DNA of 44,891 bases, taken from the NCBI GenBank assembly GCA_020850715.1, contig JADZED010000002.1, positions 1-44,891 of the forward strand, in the 5' to 3' direction. Positions 9,387 through 18,584 of the stretch are shown here, piece after piece. The position numbers and the translations under genes are program-made. The notes beneath the pieces were generated by a model. It was not told the origin of the DNA, ran no database searches, and saw nothing but the letters and a program-made list of their open reading frames with translations. This DNA is from Acidobacteriota bacterium. Its GTDB lineage: Bacteria; Acidobacteriota; Vicinamibacteria; Vicinamibacterales; CAVVIG01. Each line of letters starts with the position of its first letter. The first letter of the stretch is position 1.

Positions 9387-10931
9387 GTGGATTCGAACCG
9401 GCGGCGGCTCTACGCGGCGCTCGCGGCGCACGACCCGCGGTTGGACGGCGTCTTCTTCGTGGGCGTGACCTCGACGGGCATCTACTGCCGTCCGACCTGC
9501 ACCGTCCGGACCCCGAAATCGACCAACTGCCGCTTCTTCAGCTCGGCAGGGGCGGCGGAGCAGGAAGGCTTTCGTCCCTGCCTGCGCTGCCGTCCTGAGC
9601 TGGCGCCGGGACTGCCCATCGACGATTCGCAGCGCGTCGCACGGCTGATCGTTCAGCGCCTCGAGGAAGCGGCGCTCGACGAGCGGAAGGGGCTCGATGC
9701 GATCGCCGGTCAATTCGAGCTGAGCGCCCGCCAGATGCGGCGTCTCGTTCGTGAGGCGCTCGGTGTCTCTCCGATGCAGTTGCTGCGGACCAGACGCCTG
9801 CTCCTCGCCAAGCAGCTCCTGACCGAGACGAGGCTGCGGGTGGCCGACGTGTCGGGCGCCGCCGGTTTTTCGAGCGTGCGCCGACTCAACGAAGACTTCC
9901 GGCTCCGCTATCGAATGCCGCGGGCGCGCCTCCGGCGGACAGCCGCCGCGCAGACGGCCGCCACCGGCGGCGGCACGTCCACGCTGCAGCTCGCCTACAG
10001 ACCTCCCTACGATTGGGACGGCATCCTGGCGTTTCTCGGCGCCCGTGCGCTGAAAGGCGTCGAGTGGATCGGCGGGGACGCCTATTGGCGAACGGTCCGC
10101 CTTGGCGGCGTCCAGGGATGGATTCGCGTGACATCGGCGCAAGGGAAGAACGCGCTGCGGCTCGAATTCGCGCACAGCCTGACGCCGGCGCTGCCGGCGC
10201 TGCTCAATCGCGTTCGGGCGCTGTTCGACCTGAACGCGCGTCCGGACTTGATCTCGACGCACCTGGCCGGAGACGTGCGTCTTGCCGGCGAGGTGGCGCG
10301 GAATCCTGGCATCCGAGTCCCTGGCGCGTTCGAGGGATTCGAGATCGGCCTGCGCGCGATCCTCGGGCAGCAGATCACGGTGAAAGGGGCCACCACGATC
10401 GCCGGCCGGTTCGTCGAGGCGTTCGGCGATCCGATCGTCACGCCGGTGGCGGCGCTGCATCGCCTGACGCCGCGGGCGTCGCGCGTGGCGGCGGCCGGCG
10501 TCGGCGACATCGCCCGGCTCGGCATCGTGGCCGCACGCGCGCGGAGCCTCATCGCGCTGGCAGAGGCTCAGCGTTCGCACGCGCTCTGTCTGGATGGCGG
10601 CGCGCACCAGAGGCCGGAGGAGACCATCGAGCGCCTCGTCGAGCTCCCCGGCATCGGCGCATGGACCGCGCAGTACATCGCGATGCGTGCGCTGCAGTGG
10701 CCGGATGCGTTTCCGAAGGAGGACGTGGTGATCCGCGCCAACCTGGGCGGCATCACCGCGAAAGAGGCGGAAGCTCTTTCCCAGCCGTGGCGGCCGTGGC
10801 GCAGCTATGCCGTGATGCACGTGTGGCGCATGGCCGGCCAGCACGCGTCAATTCGGCGGCCGGCCGGCGCTGGAACCCGTGGCGGCCTCCGGCCGCTACG
10901 CGTCACGGGTGGCCGCCACGATCCAGGCTAG
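9387..10931 (+). CDS. alkA: Ada-AlkA fusion: methyl-responsive regulator and 3-methyladenine DNA glycosylase
   Basis: A 514-residue fusion. Residues 1-75 form an Ada-type zinc domain with Cys34, Cys38, Cys65 and Cys68 in the Ada spacing; Cys34 corresponds to the cysteine that takes methyl groups from DNA phosphotriesters. An AraC-type helix-turn-helix follows (about 80-175), then an AlkA N-terminal domain and an HhH-GPD glycosylase (about 300-490) with LVELPGIGAWTAQYIAM and the catalytic Asp446 in FPKEDVVIR. AlkA removes 3-methyladenine and related bases. The fusion combines alkylation sensing with repair; the O6-methylguanine methyltransferase domain of Ada is absent. The GTG start gives the full zinc domain. 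The last about 30 residues are unconserved. The stop codon overlaps that of the next gene on the other strand. Confidence 0.9.
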   Translation: MDSNRRRLYAALAAHDPRLDGVFFVGVTSTGIYCRPTCTVRTPKSTNCRFFSSAGAAEQEGFRPCLRCRPELAPGLPIDDSQRVARLIVQRLEEAALDERKGLDAIAGQFELSARQMRRLVREALGVSPMQLLRTRRLLLAKQLLTETRLRVADVSGAAGFSSVRRLNEDFRLRYRMPRARLRRTAAAQTAATGGGTSTLQLAYRPPYDWDGILAFLGARALKGVEWIGGDAYWRTVRLGGVQGWIRVTSAQGKNALRLEFAHSLTPALPALLNRVRALFDLNARPDLISTHLAGDVRLAGEVARNPGIRVPGAFEGFEIGLRAILGQQITVKGATTIAGRFVEAFGDPIVTPVAALHRLTPRASRVAAAGVGDIARLGIVAARARSLIALAEAQRSHALCLDGGAHQRPEETIERLVELPGIGAWTAQYIAMRALQWPDAFPKEDVVIRANLGGITAKEAEALSQPWRPWRSYAVMHVWRMAGQHASIRRPAGAGTRGGLRPLRVTGGRHDPG

Positions 10932-12670
10932 TACGCCGCTGATGTGTAGTTGCCGCCCGGTTCCGCGCCAGCCTCGATCACGCCGCTGTCCCAGATCCTG
11001 AAGCCCGCCATCCGGCCCCCTGCGTTGGGCGCATTGAAGTAGTGCCCGATCTTCCACAGCTTCTCCAGGGTTTCCCATGGAATTCCCTGTTCAGGCGTGG
11101 TTCGACCGGTCAGGCTGGGGTTGACGCGCGGCACCTCGATCGCTTCCTGCGCGCCGGCGTCGAAATCGATCATTCTCTCGAGCACCTGCGCGATGTTCAC
11201 CGGGATGCTGGTGCCGCCGGGGGCGCCCATGCCGGCGAAGAGCTTGCCGTCCCTGAGCACCAGAGCGCCGGCCATCTGGTTCTCGACGCGCTTGCCCGCC
11301 ATGGGGTAGTTCGTGTTGCCCGGCGCGAGATCGAAGAACGTGCCCTCGTTGTTCAGAATGATGCCGGTCCCTGGCACCACGTGGTAGGAGCCCCACCCTC
11401 CACCCAGCGTCTGGGTCAGCAGCACCGCGTTCTGGTCCTTGTCCACCACCGAGAGGCTCAGGGTGTGCCCGTCCTCCTTCAGACCGGTGATGTCTCCCGG
11501 CTCGACGGGCAGCGCCTTGTTCATCCGGATCTTGTCCGCCAGCCTCTTGCCGTAGGCCTTTCCCGTCAGGATGTCGTACGGCACTTTGACGAAGTCCGGA
11601 TCGCCGTAGTATGCCGTCCGGTCTGCGAGACCCATCTTGGTGGCTTCGATGATCAGGTGGAGCGTCTCGGCCGACAGGATGCCCATCTTGGGCAGATCGA
11701 AATGCTCCCAGACGTTGAACATCGTGCAGATGACGGGAGAGAAGTTCTGGTTCTTGACCGTGTAGATCTGGTAGCGGTCGCGGTAGGTCGTGGTCACGAA
11801 ATCGCGCCAGATGGGCTTGTAGGTGGCGAACTCCTCACGCGTGAACCGGGATCCGTTGTCGTTCATGTACTTGACGATCTTTTCCGCGATGGCTCCCTTG
11901 TAGAAGACGTCGGGCCCCTGTTCCGCGATCAGCCGGTAGGTCCTGGCCAGATCCGGCAGCTTCAGCAGTTCCCCCGGCGCCGGCGCCCTTCCGTCGATGA
12001 GGAGCATCCTGGCCAGCTCCGGCATGGTCTTGATCGTCTCGATGTCGCCGGCGATTCGCCGCGCCAGGCTTGGCGTCGTCGGCAAGCCCTCTTCCGCATA
12101 CTTGATTGAGGGGGCGAGCGCCTTTGCGAGAGGGATCGTTCCATACGCCCTGAGGGCTTCCGCCCAGCCGGCCAGCGTGCCGGGCATGATGGTGTTCAGC
12201 ACGCTTCGCTGGGGCATCGCGGCAGGCGTGCCCCACTGGTCGATGGTGAAGGCGTGGGGCAGGAAGCCGCCCCAGTCGAGGATCTTGACTTCCTTGGTCT
12301 TGGCCCAATACATCACCATCGTGCCGTGTCCGCCGATGCTGTTGGAAGCGAGGTCGGTCAGCGTCACCATGGCCGCTGCGGTGACCGCCGCGTCGACCGC
12401 GTTGCCGCCCTGCATGAGGACATTCAAGGCCACTGAAGGCGCGATCGGGCTGGGCGCGGCCACGATGCCGTTCATGCCCCAGATGGCGGGAATGCTGCGC
12501 CCCATGGCCCGCGGGAGCTGCTGCCCGGAAATGGAGGTATAGGTCTGCCCGGCCGGAGAGGATGGCGCGGCTGCCGCCGGCGGTGCCTGCCCCATCACCG
12601 AGGTCGGCATGGCCAGCAGGAGCAGGACGCACAGCAGGCTGGCGATTGCGCCGCCGTTCACTCTACGCAT
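10928..12670 (-). CDS. ggt: Gamma-glutamyltransferase family protein (secreted)
   Basis: A 580-residue Ntn-hydrolase-type protein with a signal peptide (MRRVNGGAIASLLCVLLLLA to about VMGQ). Family features include LMQGGNAVDAAVTAAAM, SIGGHGTMVMY and the autoprocessing region DGHTLSLSVVD, in which Thr403 should become the nucleophile after self-cleavage, followed by TQTLGGGWGS. The canonical motif is TTHxSVVD; here the His position is Ser, so the subgroup differs from E. coli GGT and the donor substrate may differ. The start at 12670 has a perfect AAGGAGG about 8 nt upstream; a longer frame to 12787 lacks this and precedes the signal peptide. It acts in the periplasm on glutathione-like or other gamma-glutamyl compounds (inferred). 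Confidence 0.83.
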   Translation of the reverse strand: MRRVNGGAIASLLCVLLLLAMPTSVMGQAPPAAAAPSSPAGQTYTSISGQQLPRAMGRSIPAIWGMNGIVAAPSPIAPSVALNVLMQGGNAVDAAVTAAAMVTLTDLASNSIGGHGTMVMYWAKTKEVKILDWGGFLPHAFTIDQWGTPAAMPQRSVLNTIMPGTLAGWAEALRAYGTIPLAKALAPSIKYAEEGLPTTPSLARRIAGDIETIKTMPELARMLLIDGRAPAPGELLKLPDLARTYRLIAEQGPDVFYKGAIAEKIVKYMNDNGSRFTREEFATYKPIWRDFVTTTYRDRYQIYTVKNQNFSPVICTMFNVWEHFDLPKMGILSAETLHLIIEATKMGLADRTAYYGDPDFVKVPYDILTGKAYGKRLADKIRMNKALPVEPGDITGLKEDGHTLSLSVVDKDQNAVLLTQTLGGGWGSYHVVPGTGIILNNEGTFFDLAPGNTNYPMAGKRVENQMAGALVLRDGKLFAGMGAPGGTSIPVNIAQVLERMIDFDAGAQEAIEVPRVNPSLTGRTTPEQGIPWETLEKLWKIGHYFNAPNAGGRMAGFRIWDSGVIEAGAEPGGNYTSAAY

Positions 12671-12701
12671 CGTCGTGTCCTCCTTGAGTACCGTTGCGAG
12701 C

Positions 12702-12731
12702 CCGCACCCGGTGGCGAGAGCGCGGGTGCGG
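12702..12731. promoter_or_regulatory. Hairpin in the leader of the GGT gene
   Basis: CCGCACCCG (12702-12710) and CGGGTGCGG (12723-12731) form a perfect 9-bp stem with a 12-nt loop, about 30 bp upstream of the GGT start codon. It could be an operator or an RNA structure; no riboswitch family was recognised. Confidence 0.3.
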
Positions 12732-12852
12732 TCTCTTGGCTGCGGCCGACTATCACATGCGAGGCGGAAATACGAAAGGAAAATCAAAGGATCGCCGGCA
12801 AATCCGGACCGAGGCCCGATCGCCGAGTCTTCCTTACGGTTTGCTTAGCGGC

Positions 12853-12858
12853 TACAAT
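12853..12858 (+). promoter_or_regulatory. Candidate -10 element of the zinc protease gene
   Basis: TACAAT lies 20 bp upstream of the ATG at 12878. The matching -35 region (TTCCTT, 17-bp spacing) is weak, so only the -10 is supported. Confidence 0.35.
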
Positions 12859-12877
12859 CCGGGCCGAGGCCACATTC

Positions 12878-15373
12878 ATGTCAAGAGCATCGGTCCTGTT
12901 CGGCATCGTCTTCACGTTCGCGGTCCTGGCGTTCCCCGCCCAGGATTCCCGGACCCTCTTCGCGCAGGGCGCCCGCCCGGCATCGTCGATTGAAGATCGC
13001 ACCGCGGGCATGCAGAAGATCGACGGCTACTTCCCGCTCTATTGGGAAGAGCGCACCGGCACGCTCTTCCTGGAAGTCGCACGGTTCAACTCGGATTTCC
13101 TGTTCACGACGGGTCTCTCCGCCGGACTGGGATCGAATGACATCGGCCTCGATCGAGGCCAGAGCAGCCAGGGGCGCGTCGTCCAATTCCAGCGGGTCGG
13201 GCCGAAGATTCTGCTGGTCCAGGGCAATCAGTCGTTCCGATCCACGAGCCAGAACCCCGCCGAGCGCAAGTCGGTGGAGGATTCGTTCGCCACGTCGATC
13301 CTGTGGGGCTTCACCGTGGCGGCCGAGACCGGGGATCGCGTCCTGGTGGACGCATCCGACTTCCTGCTCCGCGACATTCACGGCGCCGCCGGTTCGCTCA
13401 GGCCTGGCAACTATCGCGTGGACCGCACGCGCAGCGTGATCTACATGCCGAGGACGAGGGCCTTCCCCAAGAACACCGAGATCGAGACGATGCTGACGTT
13501 CGTCAACGACAGCGGCGGCGCCCGCGGCGGCGGCTTCGGCGGCGGGCTCTTCACCGGCACCGTCGCCAGCGTGGCGCCGAGCGCCGACAACGTGACGCTG
13601 CGCGAGCACGTCTCCCTCGTCGAGCTCCCCGACGGCAACTACAAGACGCGCAGGTTCGATCCGCGCTCGGGCTTCGGCAGCGTGGCCTACGTCGACTACA
13701 GCACGCCGATCGGCGATCCGATGCAGATCCAGCTCCTGCGCCGCCACCGGCTCGTGAAGAAGGATCCGAAGGCGGCTTCGAGCGAGGCGGTCGAGCCGAT
13801 TCGGTACTGGGTCGATTCCGGCGCGCCAGAGGACGTCAAGGCCGCGCTGGTCCAGGGCGCGAGCTGGTGGAAGGAGGCGTTCGAAGCCGCCGGCTTCATC
13901 AACGGGTTCCAGGTGGACGTGTTGCCCGCCGACGCGGATCCGATGGACATCCGGTACAACATGATCAACTGGGTCCACCGTTCGACGCGCGGCTGGAGCT
14001 CCGGCGGCGGCGTGACCGACCCGCGCACCGGCGAGATCATCAAGGCGGTCGTCACGCTCGGATCGCTGCGCGATCGACAGGACTACCTGATCTTCGAAGG
14101 CCTGCTGTCGCCCTATTCGGACCGCAACGCGAGAACGACCGTGGCGTACGAGGCGGCGCTGAAGCGGATCCGCCAGCTCGCGGCGCACGAGGTTGGCCAC
14201 ACGCTCGGCCTCGGCCACAACTACTACAGCAGCTCGAAGGGCTGGATCTCGGTGATGGACTACCCGCACCCGTTCGAGAAGCTGATGGACAACGGAACGA
14301 TCGATCTCTCCGACGCCTACCCGCAGCGGATCGGCGAGTGGGACAAGGTTGCGATCAACTACGGCTATCGCCAGTACGCCGCGCCGGACGATCCCGACGT
14401 GCTCCTGAAGATCCTGAACGACGCCTGGGCGCAGGACGTGAAGTACATGACGGCGACCGGCCTGCACCCGCGCGTGGACGCGTGGTCGAACGGCGTCGAC
14501 CAGGCCGATGAGCTGAACCGCATCATGAAGATCCGCCGCGCGGCGCTCGACCGCATCGGCGGGAACACCATCCGCAGCGGCCAGCCGACGGCGCTCATCG
14601 AAGAGCCGCTGGTGACGACCTACATGTATCACCGCTACTCGGCCGAATCGGCGGCCAACGCAATCGGCGGGCAGGACTACGTGCTGTCGTTCAAGGGCGA
14701 CGGCCGCACGCCGGTCAAGCCGGTGGCGGCAGCCGACCAGCGGAAGGCGCTCGAGGCGCTGGCGGCGACGCTGACGCCGTCGGAGCTGACGATCCCCAGG
14801 CAGGTGCTCGACGCGCTCCCCCCGCGGCCGCCGGGCTACGGCATGCACCGCGAGCTCTTCCCGCGGACGACCGGCGAGGCGTTCGATCCCTTGTCGCCGG
14901 CGGCGGTGGCGTCGGACGTCACCATCGGGTTCGTGCTGCAGCCCGCGCGCGCCGCGCGCCTGGTCGCGCAGCATGCCGTGGACGCCTCGCTGCCCTCGCT
15001 GGAGGAAGTAATCGATCGGCTGGCCAGGGCCACGTTCGACGCCGCGACCGCCAGCACCTACGAGGCGGAAGTGCGGCGCACGACCGAGCGTGCGTTCGTC
15101 GACCGGCTGACGACGCTGGCCTCGACCGCGCCGAACGCGCAGGTCCGCGCCATCGCCTCGATGAAGCTCGGACAGTTGTCGGCGCGCTTCGCCGAGCCCG
15201 CGGCGACCATCACCGACGCCGACCGCGCACAGCGGATGTTGATGGCGGCCGGGATCAAGCGCTTCCTCGAGAGGCCGGCCGCGCCGCCGCCCGAGGTGCC
15301 TGCCCTCGAAGCGCCGCCGGGCGCGCCGATCGGCGACACGGGCTACGACTGGCTCGCGGCGCCCCCGCGATAG
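12878..15373 (+). CDS. Secreted zinc metalloprotease (DUF5117/DUF4953 type)
   Basis: An 831-residue protein with a signal peptide (to about FAQG, residue 31). The N-terminal part (MQKIDGYFPLYWEE onward, about 44-300) fits the DUF5118/DUF5117 region that precedes the catalytic part in this family. The metzincin-like zinc motif HEVGHTLGLGHN begins at His437, with Glu438 as general base and His441 and His447 as further ligands; a Met-turn-like VMDY follows at about 463. The C-terminal part is DUF4953-like and helical. Members are common in Acidobacteriota and Bacteroidota and are presumed periplasmic or outer-membrane-associated peptidases; substrates are unknown. It is divergent from the GGT gene and followed by a strong hairpin. 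The domain names are recalled from family knowledge. Confidence 0.85.
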   Translation: MSRASVLFGIVFTFAVLAFPAQDSRTLFAQGARPASSIEDRTAGMQKIDGYFPLYWEERTGTLFLEVARFNSDFLFTTGLSAGLGSNDIGLDRGQSSQGRVVQFQRVGPKILLVQGNQSFRSTSQNPAERKSVEDSFATSILWGFTVAAETGDRVLVDASDFLLRDIHGAAGSLRPGNYRVDRTRSVIYMPRTRAFPKNTEIETMLTFVNDSGGARGGGFGGGLFTGTVASVAPSADNVTLREHVSLVELPDGNYKTRRFDPRSGFGSVAYVDYSTPIGDPMQIQLLRRHRLVKKDPKAASSEAVEPIRYWVDSGAPEDVKAALVQGASWWKEAFEAAGFINGFQVDVLPADADPMDIRYNMINWVHRSTRGWSSGGGVTDPRTGEIIKAVVTLGSLRDRQDYLIFEGLLSPYSDRNARTTVAYEAALKRIRQLAAHEVGHTLGLGHNYYSSSKGWISVMDYPHPFEKLMDNGTIDLSDAYPQRIGEWDKVAINYGYRQYAAPDDPDVLLKILNDAWAQDVKYMTATGLHPRVDAWSNGVDQADELNRIMKIRRAALDRIGGNTIRSGQPTALIEEPLVTTYMYHRYSAESAANAIGGQDYVLSFKGDGRTPVKPVAAADQRKALEALAATLTPSELTIPRQVLDALPPRPPGYGMHRELFPRTTGEAFDPLSPAAVASDVTIGFVLQPARAARLVAQHAVDASLPSLEEVIDRLARATFDAATASTYEAEVRRTTERAFVDRLTTLASTAPNAQVRAIASMKLGQLSARFAEPAATITDADRAQRMLMAAGIKRFLERPAAPPPEVPALEAPPGAPIGDTGYDWLAAPPR

Positions 15374-15400
15374 GATCGACCCCCCGGGCGACATTCCGAC

Positions 15401-15434
15401 CGGCGCCGTCCTCTGCTCGGGCAGGACGGCGCCG
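15401..15434. terminator. Strong hairpin between convergent genes
   Basis: CGGCGCCGTCCT (15401-15412) and AGGACGGCGCCG (15423-15434) form a perfect 12-bp stem with a 10-nt loop, between the zinc protease stop (15373) and the methyltransferase stop (15501, opposite strand). No T-run follows. Confidence 0.65.
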
Positions 15435-15500
15435 CGTCCGAAGCGTGGCGGCCCGATTCAAGTCATCACAGGCCGCGGGGAGGCCAGCCGCGCGATCGCC

Positions 15501-16325
15501 TCACGGTTTCCCTGCGACCAGCGCCACCGCGCACAGGTGGCCGGCATGGCGGCGGAACGTCCGGCGGACCTCCCACAGCCGTGCCAGCGCGCCAGGCGTC
15601 CGCAGCACGTTGCACGCGAATCTCAGGGTTCCCCAGATCCCTTCGTCGTCAACGAGGCGATCCCATTCGAGCAGCCTCATCGGCGTCGTCGTGACGGCCT
15701 CGAGCCGGAGCCCTGCCTGCTCCAGCAGTTTCTTCCACTGCGCCGGCGTGCCGATGCGGACACCCACGTGGATCGCGCGGCCGAGATCGTGCTGGATGTC
15801 TTCCAGCCGCTTCGGATCGAGGTCTTCCGGAATCACTGCCAACTCGTGAACGGCGTAGCGGCCGCCCGGGCGCAGAAGGCGGCAGACCTCGGCGAAGATG
15901 GCCGCCTTCTTCGCCTCCGGCTGCATGCTCAGCATCGCCTCGCCGAAGACAAGGCTGGCTGACCCGTCCGGGAGCGGGATCCGCTCCGCGTCGGCGCGAA
16001 GGATGCGCGCGTCCGCAGCGCCCGCTCGGAGCAACTGCCGCTCGGTGAACCGGACGGCGCCCGGATCCCGCTCGATGCCCGTGTAGGAGGCTGGCCGGCG
16101 GGCGAGCAGTTCGCACGCGGTGATGCCCAATCCCGGCGCCAGCTCGACCACGTCGTCGTCCGCTCCCGGCTGCACGCGCTCGAGCAGCCAGGCTGTCGTT
16201 TCGCGGCCACCCGGCCGGAGAATCCGCTTTCCCAGCCGTGCCATCAGCCAGTGCGCGGGCATCTTGCCAACCTGCAGATCCGCGCCGAGCGGCAGATGAT
16301 TGTCGAGGTCCTGGACGGTGTTCAT
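15501..16325 (-). CDS. Class I SAM-dependent methyltransferase
   Basis: A 274-residue methyltransferase. Motif I (VVELAPGLGITACELLARRP, 59-78) with the following acidic TGIERDP binds S-adenosylmethionine; LRADAERIPLPDGSASLVFGEAMLSM gives motifs II and III, and VCRLLRPGGRYAVHEL is the usual post-motif strand. The N-terminus (GKMPAHWLMARLGKRILRPGG) is a recurrent leader in this subgroup. The start at 16325 is chosen because GAGGA precedes it; a longer frame to 16490 has no such signal. The substrate is not apparent; the general fold resembles UbiE/Erg6-type small-molecule methyltransferases. It stands alone, convergent with the zinc protease. Confidence 0.85.
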   Translation of the reverse strand: MNTVQDLDNHLPLGADLQVGKMPAHWLMARLGKRILRPGGRETTAWLLERVQPGADDDVVELAPGLGITACELLARRPASYTGIERDPGAVRFTERQLLRAGAADARILRADAERIPLPDGSASLVFGEAMLSMQPEAKKAAIFAEVCRLLRPGGRYAVHELAVIPEDLDPKRLEDIQHDLGRAIHVGVRIGTPAQWKKLLEQAGLRLEAVTTTPMRLLEWDRLVDDEGIWGTLRFACNVLRTPGALARLWEVRRTFRRHAGHLCAVALVAGKP

Positions 16326-16737
16326 GGTGCCGGTCCTCACGCAGGCGACGCCGAATCGGCCGCAACGACGGGTATCTTGATGTTGCCGCGAGACCTTCCT
16401 GCGATCGTTGATCCGGAGCAAGGAGTCCGGTTCGAACGGGCCCGGTGTGGCGGCGCGCGCCGGCCGATGGGCTGCCGGACGCGAGATCAAGCGGCCGAAC
16501 CTCGCCGTGTCCGACGTGCGCGCCGCTCGAGGAGGCGAGACGACGATTCAGTTCGTGGACATCGCACTGGGGGGGGCGTCGGGCTGACCGTCCGTTGGTT
16601 GTCTTGTTCATCTCCGTCGACGCTGATGGTGAACTTGTCGTCCGGGTTGTAGATTCTCGATCCAGTCATCGGATCGATCGGATAATGTCGCCGTCGGCGT
16701 CCTGGTTCAGACGGCTGGCCGAAAGGGGGAAGCTCCG
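16326..16737. other. Intergenic region with a coding-like minus-strand relic
   Basis: No complete gene is evident. A minus-strand frame from about 16750 contains DPMTGSRIYNPDDKFTISVD, which reads like real protein, but it loses coding character after about 30 residues and runs into a G8 tract at 16569-16576. It may be a short relic. Nothing else was recognised. Confidence 0.3.
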
Positions 16738-17370
16738 ATGGCGCGAACACAGGTAAACGTGACGATCGTGGCGTTGGCGCTGGCCGCTCAGAATACCCTG
16801 ATGCTCGCGCGACAGTCAGGGAAGGCTCAAGACCCCGCCGTCGGCAGCCAAGCAGCTTCGTCTCAGGTCGGCGAAGCTGCTCGCGGGCTGGTGACGCTGT
16901 CGATGAACTACTTGGGCGTACGTCTCGAAGGTGATGCGGCGATAACAGACCTTGTCGTCAGGAACACATCGAGCGGCCCGGTGAAAGGGTTCTTAGCCCA
17001 CGTGCTGTACATGGATCGCACAGGGCACATCCCAATTGCCGCGGGGTCGGCCAGTCTTCCCGACGCGCTGCAACCCGGAGAGAGTCGCACGCTCAACATC
17101 ACGCACCGGTATGACCCTTTGATCTCGAACGACGTTCGTTTCTATTTCCTGCATGAGGGCGGCGAGGTGATACCAGAGCGCGCCAAGGATGTGTGTCTGA
17201 CGCGGTGGGTCGTGGTGGAGGGGTACGTGCGAGCAGGAGTGAAGGGCGTCGAGGTCGGAACAGCAGACATTCCGGAACTGAGACTTCCCGACGGGCGCCG
17301 CCTCGCTTCTTGGCGAGCCGATAACTCCAAGCGGTCGGCGAAGTGCGCGCTCGATGCGTCGCCCAGGTAG
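16738..17370 (+). CDS. Hypothetical exported protein
   Basis: A 210-residue protein with no recognised family. The first 25 residues (MARTQVNVTIVALALAAQNTL) are hydrophobic and could be a signal sequence or anchor. The centre (about 50-135) has alternating beta-strand-like segments (VTLSMNYLGVRLEGDAAITD, LVVRNTSSGPVKGFLAHVLY, PGESRTLNITHRYDP) typical of an immunoglobulin-like sandwich of the kind that measures flexible extracellular domains. A purine-rich AAAGGGGGAAG lies just upstream of the ATG. It directly precedes the integrase on the same strand (9-nt gap) and has slightly lower GC than the flanks, so it may belong to the mobile region. Confidence 0.6.
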   Translation: MARTQVNVTIVALALAAQNTLMLARQSGKAQDPAVGSQAASSQVGEAARGLVTLSMNYLGVRLEGDAAITDLVVRNTSSGPVKGFLAHVLYMDRTGHIPIAAGSASLPDALQPGESRTLNITHRYDPLISNDVRFYFLHEGGEVIPERAKDVCLTRWVVVEGYVRAGVKGVEVGTADIPELRLPDGRRLASWRADNSKRSAKCALDASPR

Positions 17371-17379
17371 TTGTAGACC

Positions 17380-18315
17380 GTGGCGGTCACCCACGTCCCC
17401 GCGTTGGCGCCGTCCGCAGACCCTGGCGGCTTCGAGGACGCGGTCGCCGATCTGCTGATGGACTATATGATGAACAAGAAACGCTCGATTTGCACGGTGA
17501 AAGGGCGCATTCGGTTGCATCTGCAACCAGTGTTCGGCGGGCAGCCGTTGAGCGCGATTACCACGGTGGCGGTGCGCGCGTACAGCGTCGCTCGACAGAC
17601 GGAAGGGGGGAGCAACGCGACGGTCAATCGTGAACTCATTACGCTCAAGCGGATGCTCTCTCTGGCGGTGCAGGCGGACAAGATCCCCAAGCGGCCGTAC
17701 ATCCCGTTGCTGAAAGAGCAGAACGCGCGTCGCGGTTTCTTTGAGCCTGCCCAATTTGAACGCGTGCTCGCGCACTTGCCGGAGCATGCTCGAGGTGTCG
17801 CCTCGTTTGCGTACATCACCGGCTGGCGAACGCCGTCGGAGATTCTGCCGCTTGAATGGCGTCAAGTGGACATGGCGGCCGGGGAAGTCCGGCTCGATCC
17901 CGGTACGACCAAGAATGGCGACGGTCGGGTCTTTCCGATGACGCGCGAGCTGCGTCAAGTGCTTGAGCGGCAACAGACGATCGCGGAGACGCTTCGGCGC
18001 GAGCGGGACGTCATCGTCCGCCACGTGTTCTGCTACGCCGTGGGGGACAGAGCCGGTCGGCAGGTCACCCAAAACGAATACTGGCACAGCTGGTGTCTGG
18101 CGCGCGCCGCGGCGGACTGTCCTGATCGCATTCCGCACGATTTCCGACGGACGGCGGTTCGCAATCTCGTGCGCACGGGCGTGCCGGAACGAGTGGCGAT
18201 GCAGTTGACCGGCCACAAGACGCGCGCGGTGTTTGAACGCTACAACATTACGTCGCCGAACGATCTCCGTGAGGCCGCGCTGAAGCTGGATACGTACAGC
18301 GGCGTCACCGCCTGA
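17380..18315 (+). CDS. Tyrosine recombinase (phage-type integrase)
   Basis: A 311-residue site-specific recombinase with a complete catalytic set: Arg150 (TGWRTPSEIL), Lys178 (GTTKNGDGR), His253 and Arg256 (PHDFRR), His279 (TGHKT) and nucleophile Tyr288 (FERYNI). Residues about 17-105 form a SAM-like core-binding domain. The GTG at 17380 follows an in-frame stop at 17374-17376, so the frame cannot extend further left; ATG codons at about residue 28-31 would cut the core-binding domain. The enzyme is intact and so could be active. No attachment site is certain. A tRNA-Ser gene and a degraded tRNA-Ser-like copy lie 1-1.5 kb downstream, but their arrangement does not fit a simple insertion by this gene. 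Confidence 0.88.
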   Translation: MAVTHVPALAPSADPGGFEDAVADLLMDYMMNKKRSICTVKGRIRLHLQPVFGGQPLSAITTVAVRAYSVARQTEGGSNATVNRELITLKRMLSLAVQADKIPKRPYIPLLKEQNARRGFFEPAQFERVLAHLPEHARGVASFAYITGWRTPSEILPLEWRQVDMAAGEVRLDPGTTKNGDGRVFPMTRELRQVLERQQTIAETLRRERDVIVRHVFCYAVGDRAGRQVTQNEYWHSWCLARAAADCPDRIPHDFRRTAVRNLVRTGVPERVAMQLTGHKTRAVFERYNITSPNDLREAALKLDTYSGVTA

Positions 18316-18584
18316 GAAGTAGCAAGGCAACGCGGGCCGTCAGGCCGTCGGGCGCGGCATTCCGGTCGCCGACACTTCACCGTGACTTGCGTGCTTCGAT
18401 GCCGCATTCACCAGATGGCGGCCGTGTCGCTGCAAACTGCGTACACGTCGAGAGATAGTCTAGCCGGCGACGACTCTTCGCGCCAAACCGCACCGATCGC
18501 TTGTCAGAATCCGCGCATTCAACGTCGCTGGATCATCCCGGCAACAGACACTCGCCGTGACACTGCGCCCCGCGTTCACCAAGC

